Assembly (NCBI RefSeq): GCF_947172395.1
Contig: NC_069092.1
Span: forward strand, 6,431,418 to 6,495,417
DNA: 64,000 bases
From: Bicyclus anynana
Lineage: Eukaryota; Arthropoda; Insecta; Lepidoptera; Nymphalidae
Reading direction: 5' to 3'
The notes below the pieces were generated by a model. That model ran no database searches, was not told where the DNA came from, and saw nothing but the letters and a program-made list of their open reading frames with translations. Positions within the stretch are counted from its first letter, which is position 1, and each line of letters starts with the position of its first letter. Shown in pieces: positions 48,915 through 60,165 of the stretch. A program made the position numbers and the translations under genes.

Positions 48915-50945
48915 CTGCACAAAAAAAATCATGTCTAATACTTATTTAAATAAGCAATTAACACACACTCGTTAATCGTCATCATCTACAAAATATTATG
49001 ATTTATTGTCTCTAAAACGATTTGGATTATTTTTTTAACTTGGATTTTATTTCGTATAAGGTCTAATTGTAATGCCATCTTAGTAGTCTTAGTTAAACTT
49101 TGAGGCATTTGAGGCAATCTCAATAAAATTTACAGAGTCAGGGAGAAATACGATCTACAAGATGACATCACAACCTTGTAGAAAAACAAAATAAGTACCT
49201 ATTAAAAAAATAAAAGCCAAGCGATGCTTAATAATATTTAAAATTTATACAAGTTTTTAATCTGGTATGCCTACCTAATCAAAATATATTGTTTTATCAC
49301 TAATCTATTTAAATGGCTTCCGTGTTGAATTTAAAACCTTTTAACTTAATTGTTTTAGCATATTTGTGGCATAGAGTACCTTACTAAGATTTGTTGGTTA
49401 TTTGGAAAAAATCTTTAAAATATTTGCAGCTACATTGTTGTAGGTTTTAATTGCTTCGAATGCACACGTAGCATTGCGTGACCGAACGTTTCGCTTATAA
49501 CCGGCTATTTCTATGCAACGTTCAAAGAAACAATTGTAGACTGCCTCACGGTGCGTTAGAAGATGCATATAGCGCGATTTATGTGAGCGGCTCTTTTGAT
49601 GACATCATCGATAATGAATTTTGTATGCGACCCACAACCTTTTCGATATTCGATGCAAGTAACTCTCTGCACTACTTCCTATTATTCAAAATAGTATAGA
49701 AAGATAGTACCGCAGGTTAAATAATAGTTACCACTTTGTCTAAAGCGAGTGGATTACGTTATCTGATTTGTGATATGCATCTAAGTTTTACCGTCTATAT
49801 TTCACCTTTGTTCATATCTCCTCTTTTATTCTGGGCATCTAGAATATTTCCTTTTAGACTGAACAGCTTTATATAAAAAAATTTTCTTTATGCTACAGGT
49901 TTCTCTATGCTTCAGGTTTATCAAATGAACTTTTTTTCTCAGTGGGTGAATTTGTCGGGGCAATTCCATTTAGTCACGTATTAAAAACTAATTTGACTTC
50001 TGGTTCTCTATACCTATCTTCTATTGAATATTACCATACTATATCCACTATCCAGGTACGTTTGATTATATAGACGTATATTTAATCAAAGCCAGGTACT
50101 ATATTCACCTATGATTTGAACTAAATAGCCTTTTGGTATTATACGCAAGTTGATAATTGAAATTGAAGAAAATAAACTGTACATAAATGTTGAAATGGAC
50201 AGCCATAGTAAAGCTGCATAGAAATCTCATTTGTCACGAGAATAGATTTCTGTTGTAATAAAACGAAAGAAAATAAGACTTTCTAGGCCTGCTGCAAAGA
50301 GACATCACTTTTACTTTGTGATAAATCAATAAAGACATAACGTCAATTCATAGTGTGATATTTAGCTTCATGCAAACTCTTCACGCGAGGTTTCGCGTTA
50401 GTATTTTTATTTCAATCCAGCCTTTCCTACTGTTGATGTGAATTTACTTTAACTTTATTTTTTTTTTAATTTAAAAGTGCTGGTACGATTCATATATTTT
50501 ATGTATTATTAGGATCGCCATTAATATTTGGAATATAATTCTTTTTAAAATTGGTATTTTATCCTTGCCAAAAAAACTCTAGCAAACAAAGTCTGCATAA
50601 AGATATATGTTATAACAAAATAATTAATTGAATAATTCAATTCCTTTAATTTATTTATTAACCATATTACACCGTTGCCTGTAATATGATTGTACCTTGG
50701 AGATAAGTCTTATTTCACATACAAGATCCAATCGAACTATTACTAAAACTGATAAAACTATTCTGTGATTCGAGAGTCCAAGATTTAAAATGTAGCAACA
50801 AGCAAATTTACTTTAGCTTGTATAGTTTTGTTTCAATAAAATGTTGAGCTACGTGTCACAATTTAATTTATTTATGCATTTGATCTGTTTTGATGACATT
50901 GTAGAGATTACCTAAAACTTTTTTGACTTTTTCTCTACATGTTCA

Positions 50946-51026
50946 AGTGATGATGCAATCTAAGATGGAAGTAGGTTAACTTCTTAGGAGTAGGATGAAA
51001 TCCACCCCCTTTACGTTTCTACGTAG
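50946..51026 (-). repeat. SINE family B fragment in the Abd-B intron
   Basis: AGTGATGATGCAATCTAAGA, GGAGTAGGATGAAATCCAC and TTTCTACG match the 3' half of SINE B (compare 9380-9460). Confidence 0.65.
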
Positions 51027-51100
51027 GTTAAAACGAAAAGTATTCAAATTAATTTTATATAAAATTTCGTAGACTCGTATTTTCAAGAAAGTGGAAGACC

Positions 51101-51770
51101 GAGGCTAACAATTCAATTAATAGAAATGTGTAATATAATATGTGCCGATAATTATATAAGTTTTCAACCCAAGTATCGTCAATGGAAAGAAACAATTATT
51201 TAAAGGTAACTTATACATATTTTTTAATTTGAGACTGAAAGAGACTAACGTTCCAATTAATAAAAATTATGTAATATTAATCAATAAAGAAATTAAGTTT
51301 AAATATTCTTTAGCAGTAGCAAATACAGTCAGCAATATAAGTTTTCAACTTTGGGTATATTCTTCATTCAAAGTTTATACATATTTGTTTTTAATTTGAG
51401 ACAGAAGGAGACTGACCTCTCAATTAATAAAAATTGTGTTAAATTAAACAATAAAGAAAACTAAGTTAAAATAGTCTTTAGCAGTAGTATGATTTTTATG
51501 AATGAAGAATATAAGTTTCCAACCCAAGTATCGTCTATGGAAAGCAACAATTGTTTAAAAGTAGCACAAATATTGGTGTTTAATTTGAGAGAGAAGGTTC
51601 CAATTAATAATAGCGTTTTAATAACCTATAAAGAAAACTAAGTTTAAATAGTCTTAGCAGTAGTAGGTACCTGATACAGTCAGTATCAATTGTTATGATT
51701 TTTATGAATGAAGAATATAAGTTTCCAACCCAAGTATCGTCTATGGAAAGCAACAATTGTTTAAAGAGGA
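51101..51770. repeat. Four-unit tandem repeat in the Abd-B intron
   Basis: The landmark GTTTTCAAC/GTTTCCAAC occurs at 51160, 51341, 51515 and 51721, so the unit is 174-206 bp. Each of the first three units also carries TTTAATTTGAGA and CAATTAATA blocks. Units 3 and 4 are identical over about 70 nt around AATATAAGTTTCCAACC, so the last duplication is recent. The array is AT-rich, with no coding capacity. Confidence 0.85.
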
Positions 51771-53082
51771 CATAATGACGAGTGGAGTTGTCAATTACGT
51801 GGGGATAGGTAGCGATCAGAGGCAATAAATGTGCGGGTTCCGTTCGCCCATAAAAGTTACCTACCAGACCGCGGGCAAGTCCTTTGATAAAATACACCCG
51901 CTTGTTCCAACGGCTTAAGGTCCAAAATCTTACGTTGTCGGCTCGCATTTTGTTTCTGTCATTCCGGTTATGGCTTTGAAATGAGAGGGTTATTTAGCAA
52001 TGCATGTTGTACTGTTTTAAAGAAATGCTAAATCTGTATGCTTGCTAATTAAACGGGACATTTCCGAAGCTTTTATTAAAATTGCTTTGTTAGTACGTTT
52101 GCTTTTTCCGGATCAATATTGATAATTCAATTTATTATAAAAAATTGTTGATAAAATCTCAAGTAATATTATAAAGAGATTTCTTTTTTGTTTGTTATAA
52201 ATAAGCTCTGAAACTACTAAATTGATTTTGAGAATGAAAACTACGCTGGTTGGCTATGAAATATAATTGAGCAGACATTTGGTAAAGTCTGATAATGCAA
52301 TAATTTGCGAAGGAGCTGATCTGATGATGGAACCAGAATGCAGACAGAAGAATTCCTCGACCACTAAATTTAATCCTGATGACGAGAATTTAATAAAGAC
52401 TACCCTATAATATATCAATATTGATTGATTTATCTCTTTGCTGAAAGTAAAAGGCTAGACTATACTAGGCACCTAGGCTGTAGAAAGTCACACAATCTAA
52501 CCAGTAATGAAACCAGATAGAAAGCATTTATTAGAACTTATGCATAATAATATGTTATCTACATGTGTCTTTATTTCTAGCTCATGAAGAGGGTTTGATT
52601 TTGTTTATTTATACAATGTAGACTGGATCTCACAAGGCAGACTTACTATGACGCTAGATCGCTTGGCACTACATCTTTGTCTGCATGTGGTATCGAAAGT
52701 CAATCCATATCAGTTTGAAACCAAATTAAAAATCCCTAATTGATCCAAACTTGAAATAAATTCAGAACCTGCCAACTATAAATTATACGCGTACAAAACT
52801 GCGCCAGATATACGCTAAGAAACCACGATCGCGAATGAAAATCAAACCGGCTTGCGCGAAGTAAGGCTCCGAACAGAGCATAACTGTTCTTCAAACCGTT
52901 CGTAAGCCATAAATGCACAAATCAAAGTCAATGTCAACCTCAGGTGGGCCATAAACACACAATCATAAAGTGACGTGAACACTCGCATAACTTTTTCAAC
53001 AATTGTTTCCTTTTAATGGCCCATTATATAGTACGTTTTACGCAAAATTATGTCAAGTTACACCTCTGCTGTAACAGAGGCG

Positions 53083-53611
53083 CGATAAACCCATCTTTAT
53101 GGTTAGGCGGCGATCGAAAGCGAACTAGCGTCGTCCGTTTATGAATGGAGCCTTTTTATTGCTCTCATATTGACAGTCGAGGCTGCCTAATTACTACTTA
53201 CTAGCGATTTGGGGAAGAAACCAGTATTATCATTGCACGTCTATGACGTAGTCGCGGTTTTACGATATCATAAAACTGATATACATCTACGGCTGTAGCG
53301 TAAGTCTCGTGTACAGTGTGTTCCTCGCCCCCAGGCTCTAGTTTGTTTTTTATCGCCTCATCAGCCTAAACAGTGTTTATTGTGGCAATATTTGGTTTAT
53401 TGCCACCACTCAAAGATCGTCAGTTTATTGTCTTAACGCCCAGGTATCGTGTTTATTTATTAGTTATACATTTTTATTGGCGCTTTATTTTACGTAAACT
53501 TTAATTTATCGCCGGTTGTATAGCGCCGTTTAACATTGCCTATTAAACGATGCTTACGGCTCGTTTTTATACATTCGTAGCACGTGTTTCGTTCATTCAT
53601 CAGATTTATGG
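53083..53611. promoter_or_regulatory. Dense cluster of TTTATNG (Abd-B/Caudal-type) sites
   Basis: In 530 bp I count ten TTTATNG heptamers: 53083(-), 53096, 53155, 53349, 53376, 53396, 53424, 53473, 53505 and 53605. There are also TTTATGA at 53138 and 53268(-), TTTACGA at 53259 and the palindrome TTTACGTAAA at 53489. Posterior Hox proteins of the Abd-B class and Caudal are known to prefer TTTAT(T/G)G-like and TTTACGA sites. The segment has no repeat copies, is less AT-rich than the rest of the intron, and lies 0.8-1.3 kb inside the intron from exon 1. Probable enhancer with Abd-B autoregulation or Caudal input; function is inferred. Confidence 0.5.
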
Positions 53612-54026
53612 TGCCTTGTGGGAAAATACTTTGATTTCGCGTCGTCTTTTTACGTTTTACACTCGAACAATAATATACCCAAAATTGACTCTACATTACC
53701 TAATACGAACGACTACCTTTTAGATGTTTAGATAACAACATTTTTGGCTTTCTATATTTGTACCTTCTTACCTATTGCAGGTCTCTGCATTCTAAAAATA
53801 GACACCTTTTCAAAATATAATCATCAATTTCTGAGCAAATAATATACTTACCTACATAGTTGCAAGGAAATAAAGAATACGAAACTGCAGCCACTGCAGC
53901 ATTGCATGACGCTGATAATGATAAACTTACAACCCACACGGACGACACGTACAGTGGTGTGCGGCACGCACACCAACGCACGCACACATGGATCCGGCTG
54001 GAGCTGAGTGTGTGCACGTCGTCGCG

Positions 54027-54041
54027 CCTGCCATCTAGCGG
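54027..54041 (-). promoter_or_regulatory. CTCF-like motif (13/15) near the 5' end of the intron
   Basis: On minus CCGCTAGATGGCAGG. It lies about 330 bp inside the intron from the exon 1 donor. A near-identical site lies on the other side of exon 1 at 55555-55569. Confidence 0.4.
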
Positions 54042-54372
54042 CCAGCAGTGCCACCCACACCCACAAGGGTCAAGGTTGATAAACTCATCATAAATTATTT
54101 ATTTACAAAATATATTCATCTGTCCCTGTGAGATTTTAATAAAGTCATTACCATGATATTAATTGACTACATACGTAATAAACACGTTCGAACCTTGAGA
54201 CTTCACAGAACTATTTGTTTACAAATTTAAGAAATGTTTTCCTAGCACATGTGCCTTCGATAAGTTTGGTAAAGATTACAAACATTACGGTGCCGTGACC
54301 GGACGTCGAAGAAAACGTGTGCTCACGGGTCGAAGTTGTTTATAAATCTAGATTAGCTGTAGCGATACTGAC

Positions 54373-54928
54373 CAGGCAGCGCGCTGGGCGGCGGGTAGGG
54401 CGCGCTGGACACGGACTCCGGCGCGTAGTTCCGCAGCCCGTACGCGTCGTGCGAGAAGCCGGACGCCTCGGACACGGCGGTGCGCCGCTCCTCGCCCACG
54501 TACGGCAGCGGCTGGTCGCCGCGCGGCGCCCCGTACGGGTAGTTCCAGCACGGCTGCGTGAAGCCTTGGTGGCAGCCGTCCGCGTAGGGCTTGTACTCGC
54601 CGCCGCCGGGCCAGAAGGGCAGGCCCGCCTTGCGCTCGCGCTCCACCGGCAGGTTGTAGTACGTGGGCCCGGCCGGGTACTGGTGCTCGAAGGGTGCGGG
54701 CGCGTCGGGCGGGTAGCCCCACGACTGCTGCGCGTGGCGGATGACGCCGGGCTCGGGCTCGTAGCGCTTGGCCGGGATGTGCAGCGGCTGCGGCGGGTTG
54801 GAGCCCACGGACGCCGGCGAGGCGCTGGACGCGGACGGCGGCGCGGCGGCGGGCGCGGCCGGCGGGGAGCCCCCCGGGGGCGACGCGTGCGCCTCCTCGT
54901 ACAGCGCGCCGCCCACGCCGTTCATCAT
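54373..54928 (-). CDS. Abd-B: Abdominal-B exon 1 (N-terminal part)
   Basis: Encodes the Abd-B region N-terminal to the homeodomain. With the start at the first in-frame ATG (54928; A at -3) it gives 185 codons plus one base, and the joined protein would be 315 residues. Recognisable are the PLHIPA motif, a VIRHAQQSWGY block matching VKRHTAHWAY of fly Abd-B, the tryptophan-containing QPCWNYPYG, and YGLRNYAPES before the donor. The exon is very GC-rich (many P, A, G codons), unlike its surroundings. The frame stays open 210 bp further upstream, to a TGA at 55141-55139, without another ATG. That stretch also looks protein-like (ATLYPDNHVGG, STGQAWWS), so an upstream exon supplying an earlier start is possible. 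No acceptor there is convincing. Confidence 0.9.
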
Positions 54929-55014
54929 GCTCCACCAGGCCTGGCCGGTGGAGTGCCCGGAGGCGGGCGCTGGCGACACGGCGGCCCCGTCGCAGGCGCC
55001 GAGGCCCCCGACAT
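54925..55014 (-). CDS. Upstream ORF overlapping the Abd-B start
   Basis: A 29-codon frame starts with ATG at 55014-55012 (MSGASAPATG..., rich in P, A and G) and stops at TGA 54927-54925. That stop overlaps the ATGATG of the proposed Abd-B start. If the transcript includes this region, ribosomes would end on the main start codon, which suggests reinitiation control. It is not a recognised protein and may be only a regulatory uORF, or irrelevant if Abd-B starts further upstream. Confidence 0.3.
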   Translation of the reverse strand: MSGASAPATGPPCRQRPPPGTPPARPGGA

Positions 55015-55383
55015 GGTTGTCAGGGTACAGGGTGGCGGCCGGGCAAGCCACGGGTGAGCAGGAGCGGGCCGGCAGTTCACGCGCGTCGCGGGCACATCGC
55101 ACCACGCGCACACGCGACCACGCAGCGGCACATGAAAGTCAAAACGCGGTTCCCAATTTAGCTTGCTGGCCGGACGAGAGACGACCGCGGCGACCCGACA
55201 CTCTTGGAAAATATTCGGAAAACTGCACGTCTACGTTTCGACGTAGCGGTCAGTCAGTGTGATCTTATCAAAATTAAGTCCAGGTAGCACGAAACAGTTC
55301 TAAATATTAGATTAACAAAAAAAAATTAACGTCAAACAGTCCTCCGAACAGAGACGGATCTCAAAGGAAAAGTTCTGCAAAGC

Positions 55384-55388
55384 ACTGA
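55384..55388 (-). promoter_or_regulatory. Abd-B: Candidate Abd-B initiator
   Basis: The minus strand reads GATCAGTGC, an arthropod TCAGT-type initiator with the A at 55386. An AGATC element (a weak, slightly misplaced downstream promoter match) lies about 26 nt later, and there is no TATA box. It would give a 5' UTR of about 460 nt. The start site is not proven. Confidence 0.25.
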
Positions 55389-55399
55389 TCGTAGTTTCC

Positions 55400-55620
55400 T
55401 ATCGGCGAGAATGAAGTCGCGAGCGTATCGTAATGTGATCGCGAGGATGGAGAGAAAAAAAATACGAAGCGCGCGTTCGGCAGCGCGGTCGAGCGCGGAG
55501 TGGTGGCGCGCGGCGGTGTGCGGCGCACGGCGGGCGCACACAGGCAAGCGATGCGACGCCATCTAGCGGCGGGCGGACACACCGCCGCGCCGCCCGCCCG
55601 CACAAGCGACTCTACATTCG
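55400..55620. promoter_or_regulatory. GC/CpG-rich promoter-proximal segment of Abd-B
   Basis: Strongly CpG-rich (GCGCGCGGCGGTGTGCGGCG, GCGCGCGTTCGGCAGCGCGG) directly upstream of the candidate start. It contains the CTCF-like site at 55555. The open frames in it on both strands are low-complexity and not called. Confidence 0.45.
55555..55569 (-). promoter_or_regulatory. CTCF-like motif (13/15) upstream of Abd-B
   Basis: On minus CCGCTAGATGGCGTC, about 170 bp upstream of the candidate initiator. Its first 12 bases are the same as those of the site at 54027-54041. Confidence 0.45.
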
Positions 55621-55629
55621 GCTCTCTTT

Positions 55630-58240
55630 ATTTTTTATCGAAGGCTAGACTTCGACGTAAAGTTATTTTATTTTTAAATATTTATTCTTTATTTTCAGCT
55701 TATTGTATGTAGACTTAATATCTCAATAGTTACTCAATTTATGATGTACTTAATTAATAAAATTATAGTGTAAATTAATTAATCTACATAATATATTTTT
55801 TTCTTTTGATAGAACGTTATAAAATGAGTATAATATTTATAAATCCGTACAAAATACTAAAATAGTATTGTAATCATAAAACAATCAAAGTGAATCAGGG
55901 CAAGGGTTGCCGGTTTCCTGAGCGCGGGTGCGTAGTAAAGCGATTAATGGAGGCAAAATAGCCATAAACTGCCGTTTAACCAAACTGCAAGCGTCACCGA
56001 CCATCGCCAACTTGCCACCGATAAAAAAGTCGAGACTTTATGACGGCAACTCACTCACGTTTTATTGTGAGTATAAACTTAATTTTATCGTCTGTTAATT
56101 TTACCACAAATAATCATAGTACTAGACACTTTATAATATATTGTTTTATGTTGATCGCAAGGTCGTGTTCTACTGTCTCATATTTTGGACAAAATTTTCT
56201 TACTTACGAGAGAAATACTCAAAATGTCGGAGCTCTTGACCTTACTTCAGCAAACGTTCAATGTGTAGACACATTTGTTACAGTATTTCCTAACCACTTA
56301 CCTACTTATCTTACTTATCTAATATAATTTATTTTGTAAGTAAATAAATTAATTATCTTTGATTTATGATATTTCTTACAGGGAATATAAAGTAGAGAAT
56401 ATACTAAAGAAGCTCAAAGACCTTGAAGTAATACCTATAACCGTACAAAGGCGCGGCACACCCTTCCTTTTCACATATAAAGTCAAAGGGAACAATGAGG
56501 GTACACCCGATAAATCTTACAATATTTCACACCTATTGTAAGTACATGTTCTGTTTACCCAAGACACGGCTATAAAATGTGTCAGACGGACAATAGTAAA
56601 AACATACATGTAGCACATTATCGACCTTGTTAACAATTTCTTATTATTATAATAATTGAAAAGCTAAGTCAAAATATAATATGAGTTCACTAATTTCCCA
56701 CACTTAACTATAAAGTACGAGCAATTACGAAGTTTACACAAAGGCAGCTGTCAGCGATGATAAGCCGATTTTTCGAGTTATGTATCTACATACGTGTCTA
56801 TGGACTTTACAATAGGGATTACCACTACAGGTTACAAGTATAAATTTGCACTCTGCTACATAAAAACTCGTAGACTCGCTACTATTTTATTTTACACTTA
56901 CACAAAATAGCACAGATTTAATATTTAACACAACACAGTACCTAAACGTGAAGCTATAATTATTTCTTTAGTTAGGTTTTATTTCAAAAAAAGAATTATT
57001 GTAAAATTGTTAAGAGAAGTTTTCTTTTGAGAATTATCTACTATTGTTTGCCGTAATAATTGCTATGAAATGCTTAATAGAAATTTAGTTTTTAGTACCA
57101 GATATATAAGTATGTATTTAATACATTTTATCTACTTATTTTCGTAACATAAAACTTTTGTAATAGAATTAAAATATAAAATAGAATTAAAGTGCGTTTT
57201 TCATTTGTAGTAAAAATTTTAAATGAAATTGCTTATACGTGGATAATGTAGGTGTCAACTGTTTCCCAATAAAAATTGGTTTGATAATTACTTTTTTACT
57301 TATTAAATTATTATATATTATAATAATAACCTAATAGGTACTCTAGATTCCTCAGTGTTTTTATGCTATATAATTTTTGTTGTTGGTTATTTTTCTTTAC
57401 AATACCTGTACATAATGATTTTAAATTAAGCTCTATGTCCGTTTGCGACTTAGGTACGTCTACGCATGCGCGAGTTTTGATTTAGATTTAGAAATAGCGT
57501 CTTACTTTTAGCTAATTAAATTGTTTTCTTTTGCTAAAGTTTTTTATTGTTATGAATTAAGATGAAGTAGAGTAGGTATGAAACAGTGCCTTGGAGTTAA
57601 GTTCAAAACTCTACCTCTCTACATTAGGTATGTCTCGCATGTTAACTTACTCAAGTTTCATCAGCTATATTTTTAGTTATTATGGTGTGCCATAATAGAC
57701 CAAAAGATAACTCCTCTCAGTTTGGTGTACAGATTCACAATTAGAATTTTTTTTAATAATTTTTTTTTAGTAGGTGTAAAAAATTATCAATTAAAAAGCC
57801 ATTTTTTGTATTATTAATGACAATTAATTATTTGCTACTTGTGTATTATATTACACGAAATAGCATCTAGTTTGAACAAAATGTTACAAAAAAGATCCTT
57901 ACAAAAAAACCTTCGTAGCACTCGCAACTTTTGACTTGGCCTAAGTATATCAGTAGAGTTGTATGTTGAAACAGAAAGCACTGTGAGATTTTAAAAAACG
58001 AACACTATCCTGATAAAACGTCGAAGGAACAAGACGCATTTGAGTCGTGTTGAATGACAGAAACAAACATAGGAACAAGTGTGCGCCGCGCGGCCCGGCT
58101 ATAAATATTTACGTTAGGAAACGCGCCAGGCCAATGATCGCCCATACTGTATGCGTAAATAAAAGTGCGCTTTCTTATCTCGCTCGCGTTCCTTGCGCAA
58201 ACGCCTCGGCTACAGCACATAATACAAACACATACATATA
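55630..58240. other. Upstream intergenic DNA
   Basis: No gene. Mostly AT-rich. A small CpG-richer patch at 58070-58215 contains TATAAATA (58100-58107) and GCGTAAATAAAAG; it could be regulatory, but no initiator at the right distance is clear. Confidence 0.5.
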
Positions 58241-58830
58241 TTACAACCACGTACGTGATTTAAATAAAACTATTTGTATTACATATGTATGTACCTATTG
58301 TATATTTAACTGGCGCTACATCATATTTGTACAATATTTGGGTGTGTATTGTATTTTCTATGATAAAAAAGATTAAGTGTCATTTTCAGTAACCTTTCAG
58401 TGTTACATCACATTTCGCTACCTAATTTTCCATGCCACCACAACACTTATATACACACTCTGGTTGTGGTTGTGTATTGTCTATTATAATAAAGAAGGCA
58501 AGATGTGATTATCAGTAACTTTTCAGTACCTACATAGTACAGTACATACATACGTAAGTATATTACAACCACGTACGTGATTTAAATAAAACTACATATG
58601 TATGTATCTATATTGTATTGTATATTTAACTGGCACAACAACATATTTATACAATATTTGGGTGTGTATTGTCTATGATATAATAGGTAGATAGGTTAGG
58701 TGTCATTTTCACCACGTTTCGCTGCCTAATTTTCCTGCTACCAAAACACACATTCTGATTGTTTATTGTATATTAAAGGCAAGATGTGATTTTCAGTAAC
58801 TTTTCAGTATATGTTTCGCTACGTGCTTTC
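58241..58830. repeat. Two-copy tandem duplication, period 322 bp
   Basis: TTACAACCACGTACGTGATT starts at 58241 and again at 58563. Both copies continue with TTTAAATAAAACTA, ACAATATTTGGGTGTGTATT and GGCAAGATGTGATT...CAGTAACTTTTCAGT in the same order. Several indels and substitutions separate the copies, so the duplication is not recent. Each unit also has CAGTAAC(C/T)TTTCAGT-type sub-repeats. Confidence 0.85.
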
Positions 58831-60086
58831 CTACAATGTGTTGAGGTGTCAGCATTGGCGTGCACTTCATACATGCTTTGAAGTACTGCATACCCTAAGA
58901 GTTGTCTTCTCAATGCTTATTAAATAAAGATTTTGCCAGTTTGCTTAATTTTCTTACTAGTGCATACCGTGATCGACAATCATATGCACACCATTGAGTG
59001 TCGGGTAATTTACATCTCGTACCTAATGTACAACGATGACAACATTAACCCTTGCGCTTTGACTGAATGAAAAAAGCACATGTATTGCTTCAAGCAAATT
59101 CGATCTGTGTGATTATTGTGAAAAACCATTTCGTTGTTTTGGAGATTATAGTGAAAAGATAGTAAAGTAAAGGGATAAAACAAATTCCCGAGTGTTAATA
59201 CAGCTAACTTAATTATTTATCTGTGTCAAATTTCAGTTTGAATGGCATTGAGTATTCGTGTAAGGGTTGAAATTAGCAAGTGTAGGTAAGGATAAGAAAT
59301 AGGGTTATATTTCACGATTTTGTATAATAAAGTACATAAGTAAGTAACTACGAGTATCAAGAAAGCATATTAAAAGCAAACAGATACCACTAGTAGGTTG
59401 AATTTATTTCAATTTATTTGTATAAATGTTTACAACATAATTATTATGGTATACTTATCTACACAAATCCAATTAAGTGTTTAACAGAAAACATGTCAAT
59501 GTTAATTGCAACTTATTCCTTTCTCTTGACAGAGAAATCGTAAATTTTTCCAAGTTTATGTACCCTGAATCTGTTAGTTACCGGTTCATGAAACATATTA
59601 TGGATGTACGGATATTGAAATGAGGCTTCGTGATACTTGGACTTGATTTTAATTATTTTAATTTTACAAAACGCCGTCTCGATCGGAGATCTTATCGTTC
59701 GTATTTACTGACATTTAAAACAACGGGTATTTTATTGTTGAACACAATTTATTTACAGCCAACTGAAAAACGTACCTAATACCATGTAGGTATGTATATG
59801 ATTGGCCCAGAAACATAACATACAAAGTAAACATGAAAATTTTAAATTATTAATTTGAAAATAAATAATTATTTATTAAATATACCTAAATATAAAAATT
59901 AATTAATGAAGTAAAAAATGTGCCATACGGGAAGTACCGCGGTAAAGCTTTTGCATACAATATTTTGTCAACTTATGCAATTATACTTACTTATTTATTT
60001 TATTTATGCATTACTTTCTTTTTCTTTTAAAAAGATTAAAAAATAAAATAAATAAAAATAAATTAAATAAAAATTTCTCTACATTG
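58831..60086. other. AT-rich upstream DNA
   Basis: Nothing recognised. Confidence 0.5.
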
Positions 60087-60165
60087 AGCTGGAATCAAAC
60101 TCCGATTTAATAGGTTTAGTTTCACACCACTTGTCCAGTTGATTAGATATGAAAACGTCGAAATG
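60087..60165 (-). repeat. tRNA-like SINE head relic
   Basis: On minus AACTGGACAAGTGGTGTG and GGAGTTTGATTCCAGCTC sit at box-A/box-B spacing. No full cloverleaf and no copy elsewhere in the window. Confidence 0.3.

Larger units (their letters stand above)
48915..54372 (-). other. Abd-B: Abd-B intron (5458 bp, phase 1)
   Basis: The donor G|GTCAGT at 54373/54372 and acceptor GTGCAG at 48915 are both phase 1, so the split codon becomes GGA (Gly). The joined sequence reads ...SALPG-SLSMSVG..., continuous with the Abd-B family on both sides. The intron contains a SINE B scrap (50946-51026), a tandem repeat (51101-51770), a dense cluster of posterior-Hox-type sites (53083-53611) and a CTCF-like motif (54027-54041). 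The rest, 48950-50900 and 51800-53000, is AT-rich without recognised features. Confidence 0.9.

Noticed and set aside
53772..54066. Minus-strand frames of 72-81 codons near the start of the intron
   Set aside because: They come from CA/TG-rich sequence without domains and lie within the Abd-B intron. No splice signals support an extra exon.
54317..55057. A 246-codon open frame on the plus strand opposite Abd-B exon 1, and a second minus frame (54348-54935)
   Set aside because: Both are shadows of the GC-rich coding exon. Their products are low-complexity R/A/G/V strings with no domain, and the Abd-B frame is clearly the real one.
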